This document shows, one piece after another, positions 23,232 through 31,687 of a stretch of DNA of 64,000 nucleotides. A program made the position numbers and the translations under genes. The DNA lies in the NCBI RefSeq assembly GCF_029961765.1, contig NZ_CP124681.1:3906001-3970000 (forward strand). The letters are read 5' to 3'. The DNA comes from Nocardioides sp. QY071 (lineage in GTDB: Bacteria; Actinomycetota; Actinomycetes; Propionibacteriales; Nocardioidaceae). Within the stretch, counting starts at the first letter, position 1; every line of letters begins with the position of its first letter. The notes under the pieces are model-generated. The model worked only from the letters and a program-made list of their open reading frames with translations, was not told where the DNA came from and did no database searches.

Positions 23232-23840
23232 TCAGCCTTCCCCTGCGATGAACGCGCGGACGGCGTCGGCGACGAGCTGGACGGCGATGGCGGAGAGCAG
23301 GAGACCGGCGATACGGGTGACGAGCAGGACCCCGCCGTCGCGGATCAGGCGCAGGATCGGGAGCGAGTAGCGCATCGCGGCCCACAGGGCGACGTGCACG
23401 CCGGCCACGCCGAGCGCGACGGAGACGCCGTCGCCCCAGGTGTCGATGTCTTGGACGAAGAGCATCGTGGCGACGATCGCGCCGGGGCCGGCGAGCAGCG
23501 GCGTACCGAGCGGGACGAGAGCGATGTTGGCATCGGCGGACGCGGTCAGCTCGTCCTGCTTTCCGGTCAGCAGCTCGAGGGCGACCAGCAGGAGCAGCAG
23601 GCCGCCGGCGCACTGCAGCGCGGGCAGCGAGATGTGCAGGTAGTTGAGGATCTGCTGGCCGAACAATGCGAACAGCGTGATCACCAGGAAGGACACCGCG
23701 ACTGCCTGCCAGGCGGCACGCCGTGCCGTGGCCGGGCTGCGGCCGGCGGTCAGGGACAGGAAGATCGGCACCGTGCCGACCGGGTCCATGATCACGAAGA
23801 GGGTCACGAACACCTCGACGAGCAGCACGCCGTCGATCAT
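23232..23840 (-). CDS. MarC-family integral membrane protein
   Basis: A 202-residue membrane protein with about six hydrophobic segments, starting GVLLVEVFVTLFVIMDPVGTVPIFLSLT, the MarC family signature (N-terminal DPxGxxPxF). Internal LVPLGTPLLAGPGAI is the conserved repeat of the PGP motif. ATG at 23840 overlaps the PHP gene stop in ATGA. Despite the name, MarC proteins have no proven role in multiple antibiotic resistance; transport function is presumed from the LysE-like fold. Adjacent PHP and MarC genes recur in actinobacteria. Confidence 0.9.
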   Translation of the reverse strand: MIDGVLLVEVFVTLFVIMDPVGTVPIFLSLTAGRSPATARRAAWQAVAVSFLVITLFALFGQQILNYLHISLPALQCAGGLLLLLVALELLTGKQDELTASADANIALVPLGTPLLAGPGAIVATMLFVQDIDTWGDGVSVALGVAGVHVALWAAMRYSLPILRLIRDGGVLLVTRIAGLLLSAIAVQLVADAVRAFIAGEG

Positions 23841-24709
23841 CGGCGGACCCCGCCCGCGAGTGCGGTGGGCGAGCCGAGCGCGGCGGCCCGCTCGAGGAGC
23901 CGGGTCAGCTCGCCCGGCGAGGTGGTCTCGCAGCCGAGCTCGTGGCCGGTCTTGCCCGTGCCGTGGTGGTCGCTGGAGCCGGTGACGAGCAGCCGCAGCC
24001 GCGAGGCGATCCCCCGCAGCCGACCGCGTTCGAGCCTGTCGTGGTCGAGGTGGTCGACCTCGATGCCGCCCAGCCCCGCCTCGGCGAGTACGGCGAACGC
24101 GGGCTCGTCGAGGACCGACGCGGAGCCACGGCCCCACGGGTGGGCGACCACGCTGACCCCGCGGGCGGCGGTGACCAGCCCGATCATCTCGACGAGGTCG
24201 GCGGCGTACCGGTCGACGAAGGCAGGCCCGCCGTCGGAGAGGAAGCGCGCGAACGCCTCGTCGCGGGTCCTCACCGCACCGAGGCGCACCAGCAGGTCGG
24301 CGACGTGGGGGCGACCGGTGACCCGGTTGTCGGGGCTCACCTCGGCCAACGCCTCCTCGGTCGCCGGGATGCCGAGCTCGCGCAGCCGGGCGAGCATGGA
24401 CGGCACCCGCGCCTCACGTCCCTCGACGATCCGGCCCAGCTCGGCCTGGAGGCCGGCGTCCTCGGGGTCGGGTAGGTAGGCCAGCAGGTGCACCGCGGAG
24501 CCGCGGAACCGGGTGCTGACCTCGATGCCGCGGACAAGGCCGATCCCGGCCTGCTCCGCCGCGGCGGCCGCCTCGTCCCACCCGGCGGTGGTGTCGTGGT
24601 CGGTGAGCGCCACCACCTCGAGCCCGGCGGCCGCGGCCTCGCGCACCAGGTCGGCGGGCGAGGACGTGCCGTCGCTGACACTGGAGTGGGTGTGGAGGTC
24701 GATCGTCAC
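23837..24709 (-). CDS. PHP-domain phosphoesterase
   Basis: A 290-residue metal-dependent phosphoesterase of the RNase AM/YciV type. Metal ligands appear in order: DLHTHSSVSDGTSSP (residues 4-18), LTDHDTTAGWDEA (about 36-48), GIEVST, RPHVAD, VSVVAHPWGRG and TGSSDHHGTGK. Related enzymes cleave nucleoside 3',5'-bisphosphates and 5'-monophosphate ends of short RNAs. Overlaps marC by 4 bp. Nothing seems missing from the active site. Confidence 0.9.
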   Translation of the reverse strand: MTIDLHTHSSVSDGTSSPADLVREAAAAGLEVVALTDHDTTAGWDEAAAAAEQAGIGLVRGIEVSTRFRGSAVHLLAYLPDPEDAGLQAELGRIVEGREARVPSMLARLRELGIPATEEALAEVSPDNRVTGRPHVADLLVRLGAVRTRDEAFARFLSDGGPAFVDRYAADLVEMIGLVTAARGVSVVAHPWGRGSASVLDEPAFAVLAEAGLGGIEVDHLDHDRLERGRLRGIASRLRLLVTGSSDHHGTGKTGHELGCETTSPGELTRLLERAAALGSPTALAGGVRR

Positions 24710-24741
24710 CGTACGAGGCTAGTGCTCCGGTCTGATGTGCG

Positions 24742-26397
24742 TCAGGCGGCCACGCGCTCTCGCACCGCGGCCTCGACCCGCTCGGTGGCGGTCCGCTCCG
24801 GCAGGACGAGGGGCGTGCTGGCCTCCCGCGTCTTCGGGGTGACCAGGTAGGCGACCAGCACCGCTGCGCCGATCCGCGGCAGCTCGGCCAGCGAGCGGTA
24901 GGTCAGGTGCAGCGTCTCGCAGCGCGGGGAGAACTTGGCCTTGAAGGCGTGCAGCGAGGCGAAGCCGTAGAGCGGCTCGAGCACGCGCGCCGAGCGCTCC
25001 AGTACGCGCTGCAGCCAGCCGTCGGGCTCCCCCGTGCTCCGCGCCAGCGGCGCCGCCGACAGGGACACGACGCGGGCACCCTCGGCCCGGAAGGCCAGGC
25101 AGGACTCGGCGATCAGGAACTCGATCACCGGGCGGAAGCCGTCGTCCGGGCGGCGCATCAGGTCGAGCGTCCACCCATCGATGTGCCCCTGCCCGGCGTG
25201 GACCGGCAGCCACGAGAGGAAGCCGTGCACCCGGTCGTCGGCGTCGAGGGCCAGCGCGACCCTGACCCGGGGGTCCATGGCGTGGTCGACACCGCCGAGG
25301 GTGAAGCCGAGCTCCGGAGTGCGCTGGCGCCGCAGCCAGGCGTCGCTGATCTCGCGCACCTGCGCGACGATGCGCGGGTCGGCGTCGGCGAGGACGACCA
25401 GCTCGAAGCGGATCCCGTCGCGGGCCGCGCGGTTGCGGGCGGTGCGCACGTCCTGCCACCGCTTGCCGCGGAACTCGAGGTCGGGCAGGTCGAGGAGCGT
25501 GTCCTCGCCGATCTGCAGGCTGTGACCCCCGACCGCTCGGGCCACCGGTCCGGTGACCGCGAAGTGACTGGGGACGAGGTGCTCGTCGGCGCAGAAGGCC
25601 GCGAACTCACCGGCCGCGCGGGCCCGCCAGTCCGGTGTACCGATCGGGTCGCCGAGGGCCAGCGCGACGCCGAGGTGGCGGCGGTAGGCGAGGTAGCCCT
25701 GGCCGCGCGGGTCGTAGAGGTAGCGCACGCCGGGCCAGGTGGTCATCCACGACAGCGTGCCGCCGCCCTCGCGGCGCAGGTGCTCGACGGCCCGGTCGCG
25801 GTTGACGACGGGACGGCGCCGCGGGCCGATCACCGAGCCGATCATCAGGCCGGCGGCGACGGCGACCAGGTGGACGACGTCCGCCAGGTGCCCGACCAGG
25901 ACGAGGGAGACCAGGACGTAGGCCACCAGGCCGGTCCGGGTGACCCGGCGCGCCGCCGTACCGAGGAAGGCGGTCATCACCGCGCCGACCCCGAGCGCGC
26001 CGCCCGACGGCCCGACGTCGCGTGCGTGCTGCAGCGAGTCCGGGCCGAGCGCCAGCACGAGCAGGCAGGCCGCCACCACGCTGCCGACCTGGGTCACCAA
26101 CCAGAGGAGCCCCGTGCGAACCGTCCCGAGCCGCGGCTCGGCGAACCCGACGCACAGCCCGAAGCTGAGCAGCACCGGCAGGTAGCACCAGGGCGCGATC
26201 GCCAGCAGCGGGCCGGTGAGCAGCGTCCACCAGTGGCCGGACGCGAGCGCGTCCGGCCCGTAGGCCAGGGCACGGCCCCAGCCGTGGTCGAGGACGTCGC
26301 CGGTGACCGCGCCGGTGGCGACGCCGACGATGACGAGGAGCAGGAGACCCGCGACCGTGAACGGCCGGCGGCGTACGGCGGACTCAGTGGCTGGCAT
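24742..26397 (-). CDS. Membrane protein with C-terminal DUF2156 (MprF-like) domain
   Basis: A 551-residue protein. The first 210 residues contain about six membrane segments (FTVAGLLLLVIVGVATGAV, WCYLPVLLSFGLCVGFAEP, LLWLVTQVGSVVAACLLVLAL, and others); the arrangement, with HWWTLLTGP and GPSGGALGVGAV, recalls a rhomboid-type fold, but the catalytic Ser-His pair is not evident. Residues about 230-540 are the DUF2156 domain of phosphatidylglycerol lysyltransferases (VRYLYDPRGQGYLAYRRH, GRALG-like ALALGDPIG, HIDGWTLDLMRRPDDG, LYGFASLHAFKAKFSPR). It may aminoacylate membrane lipids. ATG at 26397 begins just before the first membrane segment. Confidence 0.82.
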   Translation of the reverse strand: MPATESAVRRRPFTVAGLLLLVIVGVATGAVTGDVLDHGWGRALAYGPDALASGHWWTLLTGPLLAIAPWCYLPVLLSFGLCVGFAEPRLGTVRTGLLWLVTQVGSVVAACLLVLALGPDSLQHARDVGPSGGALGVGAVMTAFLGTAARRVTRTGLVAYVLVSLVLVGHLADVVHLVAVAAGLMIGSVIGPRRRPVVNRDRAVEHLRREGGGTLSWMTTWPGVRYLYDPRGQGYLAYRRHLGVALALGDPIGTPDWRARAAGEFAAFCADEHLVPSHFAVTGPVARAVGGHSLQIGEDTLLDLPDLEFRGKRWQDVRTARNRAARDGIRFELVVLADADPRIVAQVREISDAWLRRQRTPELGFTLGGVDHAMDPRVRVALALDADDRVHGFLSWLPVHAGQGHIDGWTLDLMRRPDDGFRPVIEFLIAESCLAFRAEGARVVSLSAAPLARSTGEPDGWLQRVLERSARVLEPLYGFASLHAFKAKFSPRCETLHLTYRSLAELPRIGAAVLVAYLVTPKTREASTPLVLPERTATERVEAAVRERVAA

Positions 26398-26491
26398 GTC
26401 GTCCAGCCTGGTCGCGCGGGGCGCCCGCGTCAGTGGCCCACCGTCCCGGATCGGGGGTGGTGCCCGCACCACCTCCGGGGTGGGGGTGGCC

Positions 26492-28447
26492 TCACAGCTC
26501 GGCGAGCACGACCACCCGGTCACCGGGCTCGGCCACCACCGTCTCCCCCTTGGCCAGGTTGACCGCGACGCCGACCCGGGACCCGGGCTCGGCCAGCCGG
26601 GCCGAGGAGAACCCGATCGCGGTCTCGCCCCGGCGGGCGGCGGCCGCGACCACGGTCGCCCAGCTCACCTCGCGCCCGGGGGCGACGTACCACTCGGCGG
26701 GGCGCAGGTAGATCTCGCTGCCCTCCTCCTCCAACAGGTCGTGGAAGACCGGCTCGATCCGGGCGTCCTCGGACAGCTGGGCCACCATCAGGCTGACGAT
26801 CTCGCCGCTGACGACGACGTCGTCGATGTCGGCGACCTGGGCGAGCACCCGGTTGCGGTCGTCCATCATCTCGCTGATCACCGGCGTGCTGCTCTCGGAG
26901 CGGGCCAGGATGTCGCGCACGTGGAGCAGGGTGATCAGGGTCGTGGCGTCGGCGGCCTCGGCGTCGAGGTCGTCGGAGTAGCACAGCACGATCACCTGGT
27001 CGCAACCCGGCGGGACGTGCTCGTCGAGGACCGCACGGCGCGTGGTGCCGGCCTCGACCACGGTGACGGCGAGGTTCGCGGTCGTGGGTACGCCGGGCGC
27101 GCCGTGCTCGGTCACGACGGTGAGCGTCGAGCCGGGGGCGGCGTACCGGTCCAGCTCGCGCAGGATGATCGGTGCCCGCTCGTTCCAGCCCAGCACCACG
27201 GCGTGGGTGGGGCGGGCCGGCTCGCCGGCATGGTCCGCGAAGGCGTCCTCGGCGACGGCGGCGACCGAGCGGGGCGCGGCGGCGAGGACCGAGTCGTCCT
27301 CGGCGATCACGACGAGGGAGCGGTCCCCGACGACGGTGTCCGGGGGCGGGTTGAGCTGGACGCTGCTGCCCTGGGCGACCCCGATGACCGTCAGCTGGTC
27401 GTAGTGCAGCTGCGCGTCGGCGTACGTCGCCCCGGCCAGCGGGTGCTCCTCGAGGAAGTAGATCTCGTCGCCCTCGTAGTCGAAGAGCTCGCGGTAGACC
27501 GCGGCGGCGCCGGACTGGCGGGAGGTCTGGACGACGAGCTTGGCCACCGTCTCGCGGATGTCGAGCAGCGAGATGCCGCCCGGACGGTCGCGGCCGATCA
27601 GCCGCGCGACCTCGAGGTTGGCCGGGTCGCGCAGCTGGGCGACGACCCGCGGTCCCTCGTCGACCGCCAGCAGGGAGCGCAGCGCGAGCAGCGCCTTGAT
27701 GACGTCGCGGTCGGGCTCCGCGCCGTCGCCGGACAGGACCACGACCGAGCGCGCGGAGGTGGGGCTGAGGATCGCGAGGTCGTCGATGTCGGAGGGCGCG
27801 CCGGACCGGCACACCACGCGGGTGCCGCGCAGGTCCGGAACCTTGGCGCGGATCTCCTCCTCCATCTCGACCTTGTCGCGGTCGGCGAGCACCGCCACGA
27901 CCGGTCGGCGCCGGCTCTCGTTGGCGATGGAGAGCTCGCTGATCACGGTGAAGATCGAGTCCGACCAGCCGAGGATGACCGAGTGGCCGCTCTCCAGTAC
28001 GACGGACCGGCCGCGGCGCAGCTCGGCGATCCGGGCGTCGATGCCGGCCGCGATCACACCGATCAGGGCGCTGACGATGAACAGGCCGGCCACCGTGAGC
28101 ACGAGCATCGTGAGGATGAAGCTCCAGCGGGCGCCGGTGTCACCGGCCACGGTGCCGGGGTCGAGCGCGTGCAGCAGCGCCTGGAAGGCCGCCTCCCAGA
28201 ACCCGAGCTGGTCGCGGCGCATCCCGGACACCACGTCGATGACCGCGAAGACCACCACGAGCAGCACGGTGACGGCGAACAGCCAGGCCACCAGGGCCGG
28301 CGTACCTCGGGACATGGTGTTGTCGAACCCGTAGCGCAGCCGGGCCCGCAGGCCCGTGGATGCGGTCCGGGTGCGGACGGGCAGGTCGGATCGCTGTGCG
28401 ATCGCCTCTGCCGTACGACGCCGCAGCGCCTGCGCGTTCCGCGCCAT
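26492..28447 (-). CDS. RCK/TrkA-N ion channel-like protein (CASTOR/POLLUX type)
   Basis: A 651-residue membrane protein. Two membrane segments lie at about residues 45-70 (ALVAWLFAVTVLLVVVFAVIDVV) and 110-135 (FILTMLVLTVAGLFIVSALIGVIAAG), flanking a short helix WEAAFQALLHALDPGT in place of a typical potassium filter. Two NAD-binding RCK domains follow, starting VILGWSDSIFTVISEL and AVVLGWNERAPIILREL. This architecture matches bacterial relatives of the plant CASTOR/POLLUX channels. ATG at 28447 has GAGGAGG upstream. Ion selectivity cannot be read from the pore, which lacks TVGYG. Confidence 0.85.
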   Translation of the reverse strand: MARNAQALRRRTAEAIAQRSDLPVRTRTASTGLRARLRYGFDNTMSRGTPALVAWLFAVTVLLVVVFAVIDVVSGMRRDQLGFWEAAFQALLHALDPGTVAGDTGARWSFILTMLVLTVAGLFIVSALIGVIAAGIDARIAELRRGRSVVLESGHSVILGWSDSIFTVISELSIANESRRRPVVAVLADRDKVEMEEEIRAKVPDLRGTRVVCRSGAPSDIDDLAILSPTSARSVVVLSGDGAEPDRDVIKALLALRSLLAVDEGPRVVAQLRDPANLEVARLIGRDRPGGISLLDIRETVAKLVVQTSRQSGAAAVYRELFDYEGDEIYFLEEHPLAGATYADAQLHYDQLTVIGVAQGSSVQLNPPPDTVVGDRSLVVIAEDDSVLAAAPRSVAAVAEDAFADHAGEPARPTHAVVLGWNERAPIILRELDRYAAPGSTLTVVTEHGAPGVPTTANLAVTVVEAGTTRRAVLDEHVPPGCDQVIVLCYSDDLDAEAADATTLITLLHVRDILARSESSTPVISEMMDDRNRVLAQVADIDDVVVSGEIVSLMVAQLSEDARIEPVFHDLLEEEGSEIYLRPAEWYVAPGREVSWATVVAAAARRGETAIGFSSARLAEPGSRVGVAVNLAKGETVVAEPGDRVVVLAEL

Positions 28448-28526
28448 GCGGGCCTCCTCGTGGTCCGCAGGGGATGCTCCCGCATCCGGGCTCCCGCGCG
28501 AGCGGGAATGGCGAAACTCGGGACCG

Positions 28527-29225
28527 TCACCAGGAGGGTGCGGGCCCTCCGAACGGCAGCGCGACCAGCTGCGGGCCGGTGGCGGAGATGTCGCGCAGGA
28601 TCCAGTCGTCGCGCAGCAGCAGGATCGCGGAGGCCGGCCGCAGCACCAGCCACAGCCAGCGACCACCGGCCTCGCCCGCGAGCACGGAGCGGTCCCACTC
28701 CCCCGGCGAGGTGCTGACCGAGACCGGCCACAGGCCGACGGGGTACTGGTCGACGCGGACCCGGACCGGCGGTGGGCCGTCGCCGACCTCGTGGCCGGGG
28801 TCGAGCAGCTCGGCGTCGTCGGGGGTGGTCAGCCCGGCGACCCGGGCGCCGAAGCCGGTGCCGGGCTCCTCGCTGATCACCATCACGTCGACCGGCCCGT
28901 CGAGCTGGCTGGTGCCCGCGACGCACGCCATCGTGGCGCGGGTCGCGGCGCCGTCCGAGACGACGGCGGCGAAGTCGCTGACCGACCAGCCGGGGCCGAG
29001 CGGCCAGGGCAGGAAGGTCGGGAACGACGGGCCGACCCGTTGGAGGTGGGCGGCGAACTCCTCGTAGGAGGAGGTCGACGGCCGCCAGAGCGGTACGACG
29101 AACCCGTGGTCCGGGCACGACCAGCGACCGTCGCCCACCTCGGCCACGGGCGTCGGGCAGCGTGGGCACTCCACGCGCACCCCGTCAGGTCCGCCCACCG
29201 GCGGACCGGGCTCATCGGTCGGCAT
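28527..29225 (-). CDS. DUF6758 family protein
   Basis: A 232-residue cytoplasmic protein with an N-terminal zinc-ribbon-like element (CPRC at about residue 20, then SCPDHGF), followed by the family block FPTFLPWPLGPGWSVSDFAAV, DVMVISEEPGTGFGARVAGL and GEAGGRWLWLVLRPASAILLLRDD. This matches a conserved actinobacterial protein commonly found with PHP and MarC genes, as here (3.8 kb away). Function unknown. ATG at 29225 chosen because the Cys motif starts soon after. Confidence 0.8.
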   Translation of the reverse strand: MPTDEPGPPVGGPDGVRVECPRCPTPVAEVGDGRWSCPDHGFVVPLWRPSTSSYEEFAAHLQRVGPSFPTFLPWPLGPGWSVSDFAAVVSDGAATRATMACVAGTSQLDGPVDVMVISEEPGTGFGARVAGLTTPDDAELLDPGHEVGDGPPPVRVRVDQYPVGLWPVSVSTSPGEWDRSVLAGEAGGRWLWLVLRPASAILLLRDDWILRDISATGPQLVALPFGGPAPSW

Positions 29226-29286
29226 GTTCGACACCGTGCTGCGCGATGCGCCGTTCGTCAAGCACCCGGGTCGACCTGTCCCGAGA

Positions 29287-29847
29287 TCAGCTGTTCCAGC
29301 GCTGCAGGACCGGGGTCTCGCGCTCGTGGCCGAGCTCGGAGAGCGTCGCGGTGTCGAGGCGGAACAGGCGCCCGTCGGCGACCGGGAGGCCGAGCCAGCG
29401 TGCGGCGAGGGCGCGCAGCACGTGACCGTGGGCGAACACCAGGACCGGGCCGCCGGCGGCCCGGATCCGGGCCACGACACGGTCGCAGCGGACCGCGACG
29501 GCGGACGCGGTCTCGCCGCCGGGGCTCGGGTGGGTCCAGATGGTCCAGCCGGGCACCTGCTCGCGGATCTCCGCGGTGGTGCGGCCCTCGTAGTCGCCGT
29601 ACCCCCACTCGAGGAGGTCCTCGCACACCTCGGCGTCGGGGAACCCGGCCAGCTCCGCCGTACGACGGGCGCGCTGCAACGGACTGGTCAGCACCTCCGC
29701 GAAGGTGGTGCCGGCGAGGCGGCCGGCGAGCCCGCGTGCGACCTCCTCGCCCTCGGGGAGCAGCGGCAGGTCGGTGCGGGACGTGTGCCGTCCCGAGACG
29801 CTCCACTCGGTCGCCCCGTGCCGGGCCAGGAAGGCGGAATCGGCCAT
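29287..29847 (-). CDS. Histidine phosphatase family protein
   Basis: A 186-residue phosphoglycerate mutase-like phosphatase. The phosphohistidine motif is LARHGATEWS at residues 7-16, the catalytic acid is in LLEWGYGDYEG and the second histidine in FAHGHVLRALAARW. Substrates range from sugar phosphates to alpha-ribazole phosphate; the SPLQRARRTAEL motif is general for the family. It lies between an MFS gene (34 bp) and DUF6758 (61 bp) on one strand. Specific role unknown. Confidence 0.9.
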   Translation of the reverse strand: MADSAFLARHGATEWSVSGRHTSRTDLPLLPEGEEVARGLAGRLAGTTFAEVLTSPLQRARRTAELAGFPDAEVCEDLLEWGYGDYEGRTTAEIREQVPGWTIWTHPSPGGETASAVAVRCDRVVARIRAAGGPVLVFAHGHVLRALAARWLGLPVADGRLFRLDTATLSELGHERETPVLQRWNS

Positions 29848-29881
29848 GCCGACATCCTGCCAGTGACCGACCGGCCGGCCA

Positions 29882-31042
29882 CTACGCCGGGCTGTCCTGC
29901 CGGATCTCCACGACGTCGCGCGCTGCGAACCACCGGGCGAGAGGCAGCAGCGTCAGCACCAGCACCATCGGTACGACGAACCCGTAGCGCAGCTCGTCCT
30001 TCCCGACCACGCCGGTCAGCACCGCGCCGAGCAGCCCGCCGACGTAGTTGAACTGGTTGAACCGGGCGATCACCGCGTCCACCCGCTCGACCGAGCCACC
30101 GGCGATCCGGGCCGCCGCGGAGAAGCTCAGCGGAGCCACGACAGAGATGCCGGCGCCGGTGAGTGTGAAGCCGAGGACCGCCACCGGCCAGGTCGGTGCG
30201 GCCGTCACCACGACCAGGCCGCCGCAGGCGATCACCGCACCGATGCGGAGGACCGGCGTGACGCCGTACCGCTCCACGATCGAGTCGCCGGCGAGGCGGA
30301 CCAGCAGGCTGGCGACCAAGTAGGGAAGGGTCGCGAGGGCGACCCAGCGCGACGGGGCGTCGACGACCTCGTCGAGGTAGACCGCGCCCCAGGTCTGGGC
30401 CGCGGTGTCGACCATGTAGAAGACGACCATGCCGAGGCCGACCATCAGGATCGGGCGCCACGGGATCGCGAGGTCGACCGCCGGTGCGCTCCCGCCGACC
30501 GGGTCGCGGGGCAGGAAGCTCGCGCCGGCGACGACGAGCGGGAGCACGGTGATCAGCGCGGTCCACGGCAGGTCGACGTCGGCCGTGGCGAGCGTGACCG
30601 CGGCGCCGAGCAGGCCGCCGAAGGTCCAGGCGCCGTGGAAGCTCGGCAGGATGGTGCGCCCGTAGTGTCGCTCCAGCACGACCGCCTGCATGTTGGTGGT
30701 CGCGTCGACCATGCCCAGCCCGACGCCGTAGACCCCCACCCCGAGGAGGTACGCCGGCCACACCGGTGCCGCGAGCATCAGCGCGGCGCCACCGGCGAGG
30801 AGCACCAGTCCGGACCGCAGCACCCGGGCGCTCGCGACCCGCACCGACAGCTTCTCCGCGAGCACCGAGCCGGCACCGGCGAGCAGCACGATCGCCAGCA
30901 GCACGCCGGAGATCCCGAGCTCGGAGAGGTCCCAGCGGTCCTTGATGTCGGGCAGCCGGGTGGTGAGGCCGATGAAGACGAAGCCCTGGGTGGCGAACCC
31001 GGCCGCGATGGCGAGCCGGTAGCGGTGAAGGGTGATCGGCAT
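29882..31042 (-). CDS. MFS transporter
   Basis: A 386-residue twelve-helix transporter of the major facilitator superfamily. Recognisable are the loop after helix 2 (LPDIKDRWDLSELGISG), GVGVYGVGLGMVDATTNMQAV, and FHGAWTFGGLLGAAVTLA, which fits the YbjJ/sugar-efflux-like branch. Substrate unknown. A 54-bp perfect hairpin stands 24-77 bp upstream of the start, separating it from the previous operon, so it probably has its own promoter between 31043 and 31065 or is read through weakly. Confidence 0.87.
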   Translation of the reverse strand: MPITLHRYRLAIAAGFATQGFVFIGLTTRLPDIKDRWDLSELGISGVLLAIVLLAGAGSVLAEKLSVRVASARVLRSGLVLLAGGAALMLAAPVWPAYLLGVGVYGVGLGMVDATTNMQAVVLERHYGRTILPSFHGAWTFGGLLGAAVTLATADVDLPWTALITVLPLVVAGASFLPRDPVGGSAPAVDLAIPWRPILMVGLGMVVFYMVDTAAQTWGAVYLDEVVDAPSRWVALATLPYLVASLLVRLAGDSIVERYGVTPVLRIGAVIACGGLVVVTAAPTWPVAVLGFTLTGAGISVVAPLSFSAAARIAGGSVERVDAVIARFNQFNYVGGLLGAVLTGVVGKDELRYGFVVPMVLVLTLLPLARWFAARDVVEIRQDSPA

Positions 31043-31065
31043 GCGGGGATCCTGCCACCTCTGCC

Positions 31066-31119
31066 CCGAGTCGGGTGGGTGAGAGTGACCTCCAGGTCAC
31101 TCTCACCCACCCGACTCGG
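31066..31119. repeat. 54-bp perfect hairpin, probable terminator
   Basis: The arms 31066-31091 and 31094-31119 are 26-bp perfect complements, running from CCGAGTCGGGTGGG to GAGTGACCT, with only CC between them. It starts 6 bp after the stop of the last gene in the Liv operon and should terminate it. No T-run. Its length and perfection exceed what termination needs. Confidence 0.85.
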
Positions 31120-31125
31120 TGCGGC

Positions 31126-31683
31126 TCAGCGCCGGGCGGTCGGCCGGCACACCCGGCACGTCGCCAGGTGCGCATTGTCCTCACCCACCGGGGTGAGGTC
31201 GTCGCGGTGCGCGATCAGCGCGCAGTCACGGCGGTGCATGGTGGTGCCGCCGCCGGCGACGACCGGGATGGCGCCGATGTCGTGGCCCTGGTCGTCGGTG
31301 CGGGCCGAGGTCGCGGTGACCTCGGCGAGCACGAGCAGGGTGTCGGCGAGGCGCTTGGACGACTCGCGGCCGTCGGCGGCGATCCGCGCCAGCCAGGCCC
31401 CGAAGTAGAGGAAGCCGCCGACGAAGGTCAGGCCGAGGCCGAGCATGCCGCCGGAGACGACGTAGGACATCTGGTCCCACTGGTACGGCGTGTTGGCGGC
31501 GCCGTACCAGCCCAGGATGATCACCACGATGCCGAGCGGGAGCATGATCGCGCCCGCCCAGAACAGCACGACCTGGAGCAGGGCGTAGTGGTTGTCCTTC
31601 AGCGGCGCGATCCCGGAGCGGGTCGACTCCCCTGCACGGGGAAGGCTGCCGGCACGCCCGGAGGGGGTGGCTGCGGTGGTCAT
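31126..31683 (-). CDS. Small membrane protein with C-terminal cysteine motif
   Basis: A 185-residue protein with two membrane segments (LLQVVLFWAGAIMLPLGIVVIILGW and MLGLGLTFVGGFLYFGAWLA) between a basic N-terminus and a cytoplasmic C-terminus. The tail holds HRRDCALIAHRDD and HLATCRVCRPT, a C-x(n)-CxxC pattern that could bind zinc or haem. No known family recognised. It is the last gene of the Liv operon, 4 bp after the exported 549-residue protein, so the two probably work together. Confidence 0.75.
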   Translation of the reverse strand: MTTAATPSGRAGSLPRAGESTRSGIAPLKDNHYALLQVVLFWAGAIMLPLGIVVIILGWYGAANTPYQWDQMSYVVSGGMLGLGLTFVGGFLYFGAWLARIAADGRESSKRLADTLLVLAEVTATSARTDDQGHDIGAIPVVAGGGTTMHRRDCALIAHRDDLTPVGEDNAHLATCRVCRPTARR

Positions 31684-31687
31684 GGGC

